Under the pieces are notes generated by a model. The model ran no database searches and had not been told where the DNA came from. It saw only the letters and a program-made list of their open reading frames with translations. The position numbers and the translations under genes were made by a program. DNA of 60,000 nucleotides from Tubiluchus corallicola (Eukaryota; Priapulida; Priapulimorpha; Priapulimorphida; Tubiluchidae): assembly GCA_030141605.1 (NCBI GenBank), contig JAQGDQ010002366.1, positions 72,660 to 132,659 of the forward strand, in the 5' to 3' direction. Positions 10,830 through 21,269 of the stretch are shown here, piece after piece. Position 1 is the stretch's first letter. Each line of letters starts with the position of its first letter.

Positions 10830-12500
10830 AACAAAGTTCCATCTGTCACTTTGCTGTACAGTTTTTCGATACAGGGTAATGGATATGGATCTAGTTTGAA
10901 AATCTTGTTGATGGTCACTTTATTGTCACGACAGATGTGGATTGAGCCATCTTATTTAATGAAAGGTGCAATCGGTGCTGCAAATCTAGAAAACTGAACC
11001 AGTTTAATTATGTCAAGTTTTTCTAGTTTATCAAGTTCGCGTTCCACACCTTTAAAGCGTGTGGTGCGGATTTCACCTTGAAGAACATAAGTGTTGCTGA
11101 CTTATCAACATAGATATGACTTTTAAAATGCCAAGTTCGTTGTTGAATAGGTTACTGTGTTCGTCTAGTATAGCTAGTACTTCGTTTTAAGTTATGTTCT
11201 CAACGTGTACCGCGTGCATAAATTTCCAGGCTAACTTCAGCATATTTAACCAGTTTCTGCGGAGCAATGTTGTTGTTCTGCCAGAAACTATTAAAAGCGG
11301 AAGTTCCTTTTGTTGACTATTATGAGAAACGTTCACAAAAAAATTTCGGCGCACTGTTAAGTGTTCAAAAGTATTTAAATCAACATCAGATTTTTTAAAG
11401 TTTTGGGCGAGCTTTTACCACTGGACACATTCTTGCTAAATGTTTGTTTAATGTAGTTCTACTTATAATTAACTTAGACGCGTCCGTATCCAGCTCCATA
11501 TATAAATTACGGTTATCAATATTGATGTTCATCACGAGGGGCCCTTGTTTGAACGTTTTTGCACGGTCTGATCCGACTATCTTCCTTGATTTTGTTGTAC
11601 ACATCTTTGTTAGTTATAACATTTTATCTGCAATATGGTACGTATAAATGTCATTGAAACGCATCAATTTCCAGCTGATTATTTACTTTCAACGTGTACA
11701 ATTCCAATTGTATAGAAAAATGGAAGATATGTAAGTGTTGAAGACCCTAAGTTCACAGTTTAGACTAATGTTCTTGTTACTGAAAACATTTTCAAGTTTT
11801 GAGAATGCCGCTAGTGACAACATCTTTCGTTTGATGTCTTCTTCAGTACGTAATAGATTGTAAAGGTATAATGTATTTTATTGTGTTTACGAGAAAATGC
11901 TTTGCTAAAATGATTTAATTTTCCACACAAATAGGATTTTTTCACTTGCTGGGCAGTTGCCAAGACCATTATTATGATATCTATCACCTATTCACAAAAC
12001 ACACATTTCGGTTTTGTTATGTACGTTTTTGCACGTTTTTGGACTACTTGGAGTTTTGTGTTTTTCTTTTGTGCTTGTGCTGTTGTCATTTCCAGGTTTA
12101 TGTTGTGTCGTTGATATTTGGTTGTTATATTGCGGCTTTGCAAATGCTTCTTCCTCTCTTTTCATTGTTGTTACCTGTTGCTATGCCAACTCCATTGTAC
12201 GCCCACGCTCAAAAATTTTTCAAGCGTCACATCACTAAAGCGTTTATATGCCCAGGTTATTGTTGAAACACGTACCTATCAGTATCCATAAGATTTTATC
12301 TCTGTTTTTATCAGTGAATTCACACGTTTCGTGTAATAGGAGTCGTTGTATTCCTGCTTTAATTCGTGAAACAAATAAATGGCGTATTCAATATTTTTTT
12401 GCAATATGCATTCAAAACGCGAAGACTTGCAGTATTGTTCGTTTTTGAGGTTTGTTCTCAGTTTCAGTAGCTAGCACTGCTTGTAACGTGTCATATGTAC
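10830..12500 (-). pseudogene. Ty3/gypsy gag-protease-RT remnant
   Basis: On the minus strand, gag shows a C-terminal capsid-like motif (CEFTDKNRDK, then SDVTLEKFL) at about 12340-12210. Zinc-knuckle remnants follow at about 12010-11895 (KCVFC, NCPAS, CGKLNHFSKA). The aspartic protease is at about 11510-11455, where LYMELDTDAS stands at the active site usually written DTGAS; the Gly is changed to Asp. The linker LPLLIVSGRTTTLLRRNW follows near 11300. The RT start lies at about 11090-10850 (APHALKVW, LDIIKLVQFSRFAAPIAPF, DGSIHICRDNKVTINK, KLDPYPLP). The element stops inside RT near 10830, and there are several stops and frameshifts. It sits directly downstream of the LTR starting at 13332, so that LTR could be its 5' LTR. 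Confidence 0.75.
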
Positions 12501-12960
12501 TGGTGGTGCTAACAATAATTAACATTTAGGTTTTCCGACTACGATGCTACACAATCAAGACATTTAACTCGCTGGATGCTGAAGAGTGATTATGTCTTCG
12601 CAGTTACTTTTATCTAGTAGCGTGTAAGCTAAGCTAACTCCTGATTCCAAGACGGACTATCAAATCATCATATTCTATTCACCCTGTTTTTCTGATTCAT
12701 CACCTCACATAGTATTACACTTTTGCCTTCCGCCCCAGTTTGCATTTTGGTTTATGTCCTACTTAGCCTTGTACTTTTTTCTTGTACATAAGCTATGGTT
12801 CGCTGTTAGACATTTCATTAGTTTCTACAAGGCCTGTCTTTGTTCTATAACTGTAATCTGTGTTTTTACAGGTTATGAATTTCTCCCTTGTTTATTATTT
12901 GCTGTGTTACTGTGCTTTTTGCTTGCATCCTTTTTAGTGAGGTACCTTTTTTAATACTGT
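12501..12960. other. Probable gypsy 5' internal region
   Basis: This lies between the recognised gag and the LTR. It probably holds the gag N-terminus and leader, but no clear motif or primer-binding site is visible. Plus-strand frames here are rich in Phe, Leu and Cys and are antisense shadows. Confidence 0.35.
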
Positions 12961-13332
12961 GATGCCGTCTATGATAACAAGGATTATAATTTACTACATG
13001 TATTAACTAAAAAAAATTATAAAAAAAGAAAGAAAAAGTAAAATGAAACGCTTAACAAGAGTTTATAGCTGACACTTACGCGTTGAGTCGAAATGCAAAC
13101 CAAGGGATTAAACCAAAAATTACTGAATCACTACTGACTTAATAACAGCAACCAAGAAAAAAAGACAAAATGAAACCGAAGCCGAACATGGCCAGAACGC
13201 ACTGCCCCCGAATCTACGAGAACAGGTTACACGCTCGAGAAAATTGCCCTAGAAAACTGAGCTTTGATTGGCCCACGCAATTTTGCATTTTTATGAAGCC
13301 CGTGGTTTCCGAGGCGGTTTAATCCCGCCACA
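12961..13332 (-). repeat. Gypsy-type LTR (3' limit approximate)
   Basis: On the minus strand a polypurine tract is followed at once by TGTGGCGGGATTAAACCGCC, a TG start typical of an LTR. The unit then runs for about 300-400 bases. The exact 3' end (a CA terminus) could not be fixed, because there is no second copy here to compare. Confidence 0.5.
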
Positions 13333-13349
13333 CTACCCCCACCTTTCTG
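13333..13349 (-). promoter_or_regulatory. Polypurine tract of an LTR retrotransposon
   Basis: The minus strand reads CAGAAAGGTGGGGGTAG directly before the TG of the LTR, where the plus-strand primer of reverse transcription is expected. It marks this LTR as the 3' LTR of an element lying at higher coordinates. Confidence 0.55.
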
Positions 13350-15333
13350 AAATAAAAGCGTCCTCGCTTTTAGAAAACACTAATTATTTCAGAAACAATG
13401 ATGACAGCTGACGCCAACCGCTTGCATTTAACCTTAACGCGTAAAAGAAAAGATTTTTATTTTCTATATCATTTGTGTGCACAAGTGTATGGATGCTCAG
13501 TTTACAAAATTTCGAGTATGCTTTTCCTTTAACTTAATTAATACCTGACGTATCCACTTAATTAATTACATTTACAATCACTGCTAAGGAAAAATAAAAA
13601 TAAGATTCCTATACAACTTCTCTACGGATGTTAGAATCAGTAATAACCAACTTATATACTGCAATTCTTAAGTTATTTTAACAAAGGTGCATTTTAGCGG
13701 TTTTTTTAACATTCGAAGTTGTGTTACTACATTTTATTAAAATAAAAAAGTATCGCATTCAGTTTTAATTTGGACGGTTTTTAAAGCATAAAGATCGTAG
13801 CCTAAAAGTGGACATATAATTACAATTGTTACTGCATCAATTAAGTCAACTAGCATTTTTTCTTAAGTGAAAGGTTAAAAAAATAATTCCTTACGTGTTA
13901 CGAGTTTTTGATTATTTAAAAAAACATTACAGGTGTATTATTGATCTAATATTTTCAGTATCAGTAGGGCAATTCTTCATCAATGTTCCTACTTTTGTGC
14001 ACTTTACAACTAGTAATGTTATATTTCATTTTACAATTTCAATAACTATCTGACGATGCATTTCGACAGCTGAAATCACTGAAGGAGAAGTTGGACTTTA
14101 AAACATTTTAAACGTGACACGGGCTGGGGCGATTATGTGCGTTCTCAAGAGCAGACAAAAGAAGACATTCAGTATTGATCAATCAAGTATACCAAGTAAA
14201 AGGCCACTCAATTGGGCAAGAATGATGAAGAACCAAGTTACCAAACTATAAATGGCCACTCAATCAAGCGGATACATTAACCAATCAGTTAACGAGTTTA
14301 ATAAGCCGACAACTAGAGCAACCACGAAATCGACGGGAGTGTATGTGCATTAGTAATTTTTTTGTAAGGTTAATAGGACCAATCGAGATTTTTACTGAAT
14401 CACAGACTCGTAATAATTTTATGACAAGACTCGTAATAATTATACGACGGACTAATTGTACAAATAATTTCTATTATGAACATAAACGTCAGAATTCAAT
14501 TGTTTTATCCTGCCATTAATCAACTAAATTGATTAGTGCTAGACGCAATAACAGGCCATAATTGGAAACAATATTCAACTATTCAAGAACATTTATTATA
14601 CAATGATTCCTGGTATAACATTTTCTGTTACTTTTGCCAAGTATTCATTCACATTATTACTTCATCTCTTATTCTCTCCCTGCTTTTCTTTAGAGGATTA
14701 GAGCCTCAGTAATCGCTTATTCTAAAAAGGAGTATTCGCTTTACTTAAAGACTTAGCTATCAGATTTTATTTGCTCTAAGCCTCTTCTTTACGTCGAATT
14801 GGCAATTTTCGTCTTTTTGGTAGAATTTACGGCAAGCTTGTAAGCATCACTGGTCTAACAGCGTTGTATCGCATTTCTTTGTTTGATACAGTGTGGCGAT
14901 TTAAAGGGAGAAAACTGATTCATCTTCATCCAGGTATGCTTCTACAGTAGGACACGTGTTGACGGCGTTTCTCTAAACCAGCTGATCAAGTAAACATTGG
15001 AATTTGTGATTTTTTTCTTTGTCTATTCAGTTTCGCTCACCTTTTATTAGATTTTGGACGAATGTTCCTTTTTTCTTCTCACGCTTCTTACAAAGGCCAT
15101 TGTTAGATTTTTGTCCGTAATGAATTCCAAAACATCTGTAGCCTGATAACCGTATAAAAAATGATTTCTCTTGAAAGATCCTTTTTTGCGAGCGTGGTTG
15201 TAGTACTCTTGGAAAGTTAATTATTAAGGTACTTTGCAACTACATACTCCGGTTTGCAGCTTGGTAATAAGACGTTCACGGGTTTTACTCCTTGTTTTAA
15301 GAATCACGACTACTATTACAGCAACGACAGAGT
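13350..15333. other. Probable gypsy 3' noncoding region and intron DNA
   Basis: Nearly 2 kb of AT-rich sequence between the gypsy C-terminal frames and the polypurine tract. No coding region was recognised. It may contain other decayed insertions. Confidence 0.4.
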
Positions 15334-17365
15334 TTAGAGATCTCTCATGGTAAACCGATGTAAGTCGTCATAATTGTGGACTACATTCATCAGTCTTTGA
15401 CTTGTAGGGTTTTCATACACATATCCACTGTAGTACTCAGGTACTTTGCGTGTGCGTCTAGGGTATTGCAATGACGGTAATGGTGACGGTGTAAGCATAC
15501 CCTGGCAAGGAACTTCAGAAGCTGCACTAACTAAAAACGGTAAGTGAGAAAGTTCATGTGAGTCAGAACAGTCAAGTTGTTGCATTGGGAGGTTACTCGT
15601 TGATAAATTGTTAGCATTTGTCACACGCTGCTTGTCAAAATGTTCTTTCCAGTTTTCTTTAGTGATAGGACATGGGTTTTCAGGACTATCAAAGAAATTA
15701 ATTATTTATTGTTCATTGTTAACTGAAGCCTGGCCACCAGGTTGTGAATTGAGTTCACCCTCAACTCTAGTGACGTCATTGGCCTCTTGGTGAAGCAATG
15801 AATTTTCACCAGTTTTTCAGGGGTTAAAGGCTTTGGTAATTCAAGGGTTAACTCAGGTTGCCAATCAAGGATAAGATCACGTGTCGATACGTCTCTTGTT
15901 TCTTTGCTGTCAGCAGCGAGGGATGCGGTTTCAAGTAATTCTAACGTCTGAGTCCCAGGAAATTCGTTTCGTATGGGTGTTGATGTCAAAGGAAATCGTC
16001 CTATGGGGAAAGGTGCTGGCAGGTCTTTTAGTTTTCCACGACCCCTGGGGTGAGTTTCACTAGGATATGACCCTTCTTCCTGGATAGGACTCAATGTAAG
16101 AGAGAAACCCATAGGAGCAATTGGCAAGCTGTCATGAAAACTCGATGAAATTTCAAGATCATCTTCTGTGTCTCATGAACTCGAGTGTCATTTCCGTGTG
16201 GCAATGTATAACGTGAAGGTGGCAAAATAAAAGAGTCTATGTCCTCTCCTGGCGCATCACCTATTGGTAATGGTAGTTGTTCCACGGATGGTTCAAGTTG
16301 TAAACTTCTGCATTCTTCCACATCAGGATCAGCATTACTCGAGCTATTAGAATCAGAAAGTTCATATTGTTGTGATTGGACGTCAACACTAGTATTAGCA
16401 TCAGCGTACCATGGGTTGTTCGTAGTTCTTCGAGCTGTCTCCACTCCAAGTAAAACCTTCTGCTGGAACATACTTCCATAATCGATCAGAGTGTACAATT
16501 TTTGGCTGTTGCTTTCTATCAGTGAGCTTAATTATATAGGTTACATCAGATAATTTATCTATTATTACATAGGGACCGTGCCAATTGGACTGCAGTTTAT
16601 TGTTTTTGCCGACTTTCCTTTGAGGATTGAAGAGCCAGACTTTATCACCAGGAGAACAGAGGAGAAGACGAGAGCGAACATCATACCTCTTACGCATTAC
16701 CTCACCAGAGAAACGCAAATTATTGCGTACGAATTGATGTACATCATACAAATGCTGTTCTAATTTTGGTATGAATTCCACATAGTTAGTACACGTAATG
16801 TTAGTAGGGGGTTTTCCAGTTAGTAATTCATACGGGAGTCGTAACTCACGTCCATACATCACTTGAGCAGGAGTGAAATTGGTAGTCTCATGCACAGCAC
16901 TGTGATACGACATTAACAGCAAGGGTAATTTACTGTCCCAGTCTTTTTGATTGATGCTCAAAGTCTTAATGTATCGTTCTGCAAGTCCGTCACTTTTTGA
17001 GTTCAAAAGCAGCAGTTCGCCTTTTTTCAATGCCCATGAGTTCGCAGTATTGTTGAAAAATGTTGCTTTCGAAATTGCGGCCCTAATCAGAATGAATTTC
17101 TAAAGGCATTCCATACCGACAGAAAAATTCTTCAACTAATACTGAAGCTACTGTTTCAGCTTCTTGGTTTGGGATTGCATAAGCCTCTGGCCATTTAGAA
17201 AAAAAGTCCATCGCAACCAAAACGAATTTGTTTTTACGCGAAGACAACGAAAATGGCCCAGCTACATCAATGGCCACCCTCTCCATAGGTGCTCCTACAC
17301 GATATTGTTGTAAGGGCGCCCGCGGTTTACGTTGCTGTCCTTTCTTACGACAGCAAACTTCGCAT
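15334..17365 (-). pseudogene. Ty3/gypsy integrase and C-terminal extension
   Basis: Minus strand. It begins near 17350 with the zinc-finger end (CRKKGQQRKPRAPLQQY) and continues MERVAIDVAGPF with the first catalytic Asp. DFFSKWPEAY follows, then EIHSD with the second Asp (17083). A stop and a frame change come right after that Asp. SDGLAERYIKTL supplies the catalytic Glu near 16970. The C-terminal part 16880-16430 is well kept (GRELRLPYELLTGKPP, DKVWLFNPQRKVG, SNWHGPYVI, VHSDRLWKYVP). A long Pro/Ser/Glu-rich tail follows in shifted frames to 15334, with the basic YPRRTRKVPEYY motif near its end. No RNase H or RT precedes it: the element breaks at about 17365 against the BEL/Pao body. Confidence 0.85.
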
Positions 17366-17506
17366 GATTGTGATTGCTGTTGCTATTTTGGGTGGTGCAG
17401 GTTTGCAAATGCCTGTGTAATAGTGTTATTGTGTGATGTTTGACGTTTGACTGTTTTGCAAAATTTGCAAAACTGTTTTCGTTTCTTTGCGTGTTTAATG
17501 CTATCT

Positions 17507-18130
17507 GCAGGTGAAATGACTGAAAAGGCAGGGTCTGCAAAGGGGGAGTCAGCACAAGCAGTTGCTAAGCACATGATTACTAAGAAGATAAACCACATAG
17601 ATACATTAATTGAAACGTGTCCAGATAAAATTCAACTTCCGCCGTTGCAGGGTGAATTACAGCATCTGTTTCAGAACTTCAGACAGCTGCATGAAGAAGT
17701 CGTGAAATTTATTCCACAGGAAGATGAGGCTCAAGCTAATGCGAGATTATACGTTGAAAAGGTACAACAAGGTGTAAATGCCTGTTTGGAAAGAATTGGT
17801 GATTATGTGGCACAACCAGAGCATATTAAGCCCGATGGGGAGGTACATATAGGAGTCCGTTTAGCACTAACCCATTCCATGGAACACCTAGCATGGTTGC
17901 ATCAAAGTCCAATCCTTTTTTTGAATAAACCAGCAATAAGTCGCAATCTGTCGGCTCATAATGCATTAGTAATGGGTAGTAATGCAGGCTCACACTCTAC
18001 TAGTTCACGTTCTGCCAGGTCTAGTTACATTAGTAGTGCTAAGGCGGAGGTTTGTGCACATAAGGCGTCCCTTCTTGTGGAAGCAACCATGATGAAGGAG
18101 CAGAACCAGTTTTACTCATGTGAGGTCTAG
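17507..18130 (+). pseudogene. BEL/Pao gag region
   Basis: A 200-residue open stretch begins near LSAGEMTEKAG. It is helical, with HMITKKINHIDTLIE and LQHLFQNFRQLHEEVVKF, the N-terminal gag style of BEL/Pao elements. Near the end a Ser-rich stretch (SRSARSSYISSAKAE) runs into a charged coil (VEATMMKEQNQF), like the region linking gag to protease. The frame stops at 18130, where the zinc knuckles and most of the protease should follow; these appear deleted. The open frame extends upstream to 17447 without clear homology. Confidence 0.65.
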
Positions 18131-19152
18131 TAAAGAGGTCATGCTTCTTATCGGGCAAGATAATGCTGAAGCATTTCGTCATTTGGAAGTAAGGCGAGGA
18201 ATGATAGATCAACCATACACGGTTCGGACACCTCTAGGTTGGACCATTAATGGCACTGTTTGTGAAGCAGCAGAAGAGTGCACAGCAGTGGTCAGTTGCA
18301 CTAGATGTGATGAGGACTTGACAGATCAGGTGCAGAATTTTTGGCAGGCTGATGCTGTTCCAGAAGTTGCTTATCCCCACTATCTGTTGAAGATAAAAGA
18401 GTTTTGAAAATTTGGAACAATTCTGTTCTTACTGTAAATGGCCACTATCAGGTGGACATGGACATTCCCTTCATGTTTAATCCTCCTCAGTTCCCCAACA
18501 ATTATAGTTTAGCCGAACGTCGTCTTTACACACTTAAGTGGAAACTGACACGTGAGCCTGAACAACATGCCAAATATGCACAAGGCATTGCTGACATGCT
18601 ACAAAAAGGGTTTGCTGAAGTTGCACCACCGCTCCAGAATGAGGATTAAGAGAAGTGATTAATCCTAACAAGCTGTCAAAACTACGAATTGTGTTCAACT
18701 GTGCAGCTGAGTATCAAGGTGTTTCTTTAAACATGCAGGTTTATCAAGGGCCAGATCTCACAAATAAACTAATAGGTGTGTTGTTGCACTTTAGAGAGGG
18801 TCCTATTGCTGTTATGGGTGACATTGAGGCTATGTTTAATCAAATAATGGTTCCACCTGCTCATCGTGACGTACTGCACTTCCTTTAGTTTCCGAATGGG
18901 GATCGTCAACAAGAGCCAGTCACATATAGAATGACCAGGCATCTCTTTGGGGGAAAGTGGAGCCCAAGTTGTACTTCTTATGCATTGCGAAGAACAGCTC
19001 TTGATAATCAGAAAGTCTTCTCAGAATGCATTATTCTAGCAGTGTTAAAAAATTTCTACGTTGATGACTGCTTAAAGCCTTTTCATTCAGTAGAGGAGGC
19101 AACTGATTTCATTAATCAGATATGTAGCCTTTTGGCTCGTCGGGGGATTTAG
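18120..19152 (+). pseudogene. BEL/Pao protease end and reverse transcriptase
   Basis: LLIGQDNAEAFRHLEVRRG, PYTVRTPLGWTINGTV is the end of the BEL/Pao protease domain. The RT leader follows: NGHYQVDMDIPF, NNYSLAERRL, YAQGIADMLQKGFAEVAP. RT reads [37 protein letters not shown] (first catalytic Asp) and [12 protein letters not shown]. The catalytic box is NFYVDDCLKPF at about 19055. Breaks occur near 18404, 18650, 18888 and 19152. Between 18950 and 19050 the thumb-side sequence is partly deleted. Confidence 0.85.
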
Positions 19153-19199
19153 GATCACTAAGTGGATATCAAACAATCGTGAAGTTTTGCAGGCATTGT

Positions 19200-20250
19200 C
19201 TTTGGAGGAAAGAGCTGAATCTGTCAGAAACCTGAATTTTGCCAAGGAGTTTTGCCAGCAGAGTGTTCATTAGGATTGTATTGAGATACTGAGGCTGACC
19301 GAATTGGTGTTCAGGCGAGGGTGAGAAGAAAAGAATCTACCTGACGTGGTCTATAAGTATCTTAAGCTCAGTTTATAACCCCTAGGGATTGATCTGTCCT
19401 GTTGTTCTGACTGCTAAGCTTCTTTTCCAATCAGAAAGTAAAATGAAGAAAGGATGGGATGATCTTCTTGAGGAGGAAACTGATCTAAAGTGGAGGCTTG
19501 GTTGCCAGATTTTCCTAGATTGGATCATTTTGGTGTTGACCATTTTTTGCCAGTGGACAGTGGTGAGCTCGGTAGCTGCGAGCTTCACATTTTTTCAGAT
19601 GCCTCACAAGTTGCCTATAGAGCAGTGTCCTATCTTCACTTTTTGGATAAAAGTGACAAAGTTTTGTTCTAGCGAGGTCTCGTCTAGCGCCATTGAAAGC
19701 TTTAACAGTTTTAGAGTTGAACTCTATGCCACTGTCATGGCAGTAAAGTTAAATCAGGTTTTAAAGGCAGAGCTGGTGATTGGGATAACAACTTACTGGA
19801 CTGATAGCATGATTGTGCTGGGATACATACGGAATACAGATAAAACCTTCAAAACCTTTGTTGCCAATCGTTTGAGCTTTGTTCATGAAGGATCGAATCT
19901 GTCAGTGGTTCTATGTCAGCTCGCGGGAAAATCCAGCAGATTTTGCTTCTAGGGGGATGCCTGTTGAACAGTTTATTGCTTGTAAAAAGTGGCTGTGCGG
20001 GCCAAAGTTTCTATGGGAGCCAGTGGTTCAAATAGAATGGACAATTTCCCTAGACTATGACTTTGCAAATGATACTGAAATCAAGCAAGATAAGTCTTCA
20101 AGTCCAAAAGTAACATCTTGCATAGCATCCACTACTGGCGATTTGAATTTAGTGAATAAACTATTTAAAAGACATTCGTCTTGGTACATGCTCAAAAAGA
20201 GTGTGGCCTGGAGTTTAAGGCTGAGAATGCTGCTGTTGTGTTAGGCTAGG
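19200..20250 (+). pseudogene. BEL/Pao RNase H region
   Basis: KKGWDDLL near 19450 is followed, one frame over, by ELHIFSDASQVAYRAVSYL (about 19575-19640), the RNase H start with its first Asp. Then ESFNSFRVELYATVMAVKL and TTYWTDSMIVLGYI (about 19690-19830) supply the Glu and the next Asp. WFYVSSRENPADFASRGM (about 19905-19960) is the last RNase H motif, followed by WLCGPKFLWEP. At least two frameshifts separate these pieces. Confidence 0.82.
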
Positions 20251-20289
20251 GGTGAAAGTGAAGTTGCTTTCTCAGGGCAACTTTCCGTT

Positions 20290-20992
20290 GTGGAACTACA
20301 GCAGGCAGAGCAACATATTGTGAGGTTCTTGCAATGGAAGTATTTTAAGCCTATTCTCTTGGCACTGCAGAGAAATAGTCATGCTGGCTTGCCTGGTAGT
20401 AATGATCTGAGGAAAATTGATCTGATCCTATTCTCTCTTTTGGGGGCCTATTGTGTGTGGGTGGACGTCTGAGAAATTCTGCCTTACCTGAGAATGCCAA
20501 GCATCAGGTGATACTGCCTAAGGATGACAATGTTGTCACTCTCATCGTTCGCCACTACCATGAAATGTGCAGTCATTCGGGGAGAGAGCATGTATTATCG
20601 TTGATCCACGAGAAATATTGGATAATTAAGGCTAGAACAGCTGTTTGAAGGGCTAGCAGAAACTGTTTTCCTTGCAGACGTCGTTATGCTTCTCCTGAGT
20701 GTTAAAAGATGGCAGATATGCCTTACGATAGAACAGTATTGGGGCTGCCTCCTTTCACAAATGTAGGAGTGGACTGTTTTGGTACTTTCAGAGTAAAGCA
20801 TGGTAGAGTAGAGGCAAAAAGATATGGCTGCGTTTTTACGTGCCTTGTCAGTCGCGCAATTCACATTGAGGTTTTGCATTCTCTTGAAACCGATAGTTTT
20901 ATAAATGCATTAGGCAGATTCATTAACAGACGTGGCACTCCAAGTTTAATCAGGTCAGATAATGCTACAAATTTTGTCGGGGCAAACAATAT
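20290..20992 (+). pseudogene. BEL/Pao integrase, cut off after the second catalytic Asp
   Basis: ELQQAEQHIVRFLQ opens the integrase leader. GGRLRNSALPENAKHQVILP and RHYHEMCSHSGREHVLSLIH carry the H2C2 zinc-finger histidines, then EKYWIIKAR and CRRRYA the cysteines. The core starts with [14 protein letters not shown] (first Asp) and runs to [14 protein letters not shown] (second Asp) at about 20987. It then ends abruptly at an LTR. The catalytic Glu and the C-terminal DUF5641-type domain are missing. Confidence 0.85.
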
Positions 20993-21099
20993 TGTAACGG
21001 ATACAAGAAAACATCTTAGGTTGCATAGTTGCTTATTCTAAACAAAAAAAACAAATTAAGAAATAATAAGAAACAAATTACACAGAAAATTTAAAGCAA
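20993..21099 (+). repeat. LTR 5' fragment abutting BEL integrase
   Basis: From TGTAACGGATAC onward, about 107 bases match in inverted orientation the end of the solo LTR at 22538-22432, with only a few differences. The match begins exactly at the TG terminus and stops where the foldback begins. It could be an insertion into the BEL element or the element's own 3' LTR brought close by a deletion. Confidence 0.75.
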
Positions 21100-21269
21100 T
21101 TTTCTAAGCCCATCTAGCCACATACCAAAAATTGTGGCCCTAGCCCAAAAACTGTAGGAGTAAATGGAGCCTAAATATATATCTGTTTTTCGTTAGGCTT
21201 TATTTACTCTTACAGTTTTTGGGCTAGGGCCACAATTTTTGGTATGTGGCTAGATGGGCTTAGAAAATT
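21098..21269. repeat. 172-bp foldback (snap-back) repeat
   Basis: The left arm 21098-21172 and right arm 21195-21269 are near-perfect reverse complements over about 75 bp, with a 22-base AT-rich loop. The arms begin AATTTTCTAAGCCCATCTAG. The unit lies exactly between the LTR fragment and a broken LINE. The near identity of the arms suggests recent origin or strong conversion. Confidence 0.9.

Larger units (their letters stand above)
17366..20992 (+). mobile_element. BEL/Pao LTR retrotransposon body, 5'- and 3'-truncated
   Basis: The BEL/Pao domain order is kept on the plus strand: gag, protease/RT, RNase H, zinc-binding H2C2 and integrase core. It is broken by stops and frameshifts into about ten frames. 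The left end abuts an unrelated gypsy integrase on the opposite strand. The right end stops just after the second catalytic Asp of integrase, where an LTR sequence starts at 20993. No 5' LTR is present. Confidence 0.85.

Noticed and set aside
11946-12954. Phe/Leu/Cys-rich plus-strand frames that look like membrane proteins
   Set aside because: They are antisense to, or beside, gypsy gag and have no conserved features.
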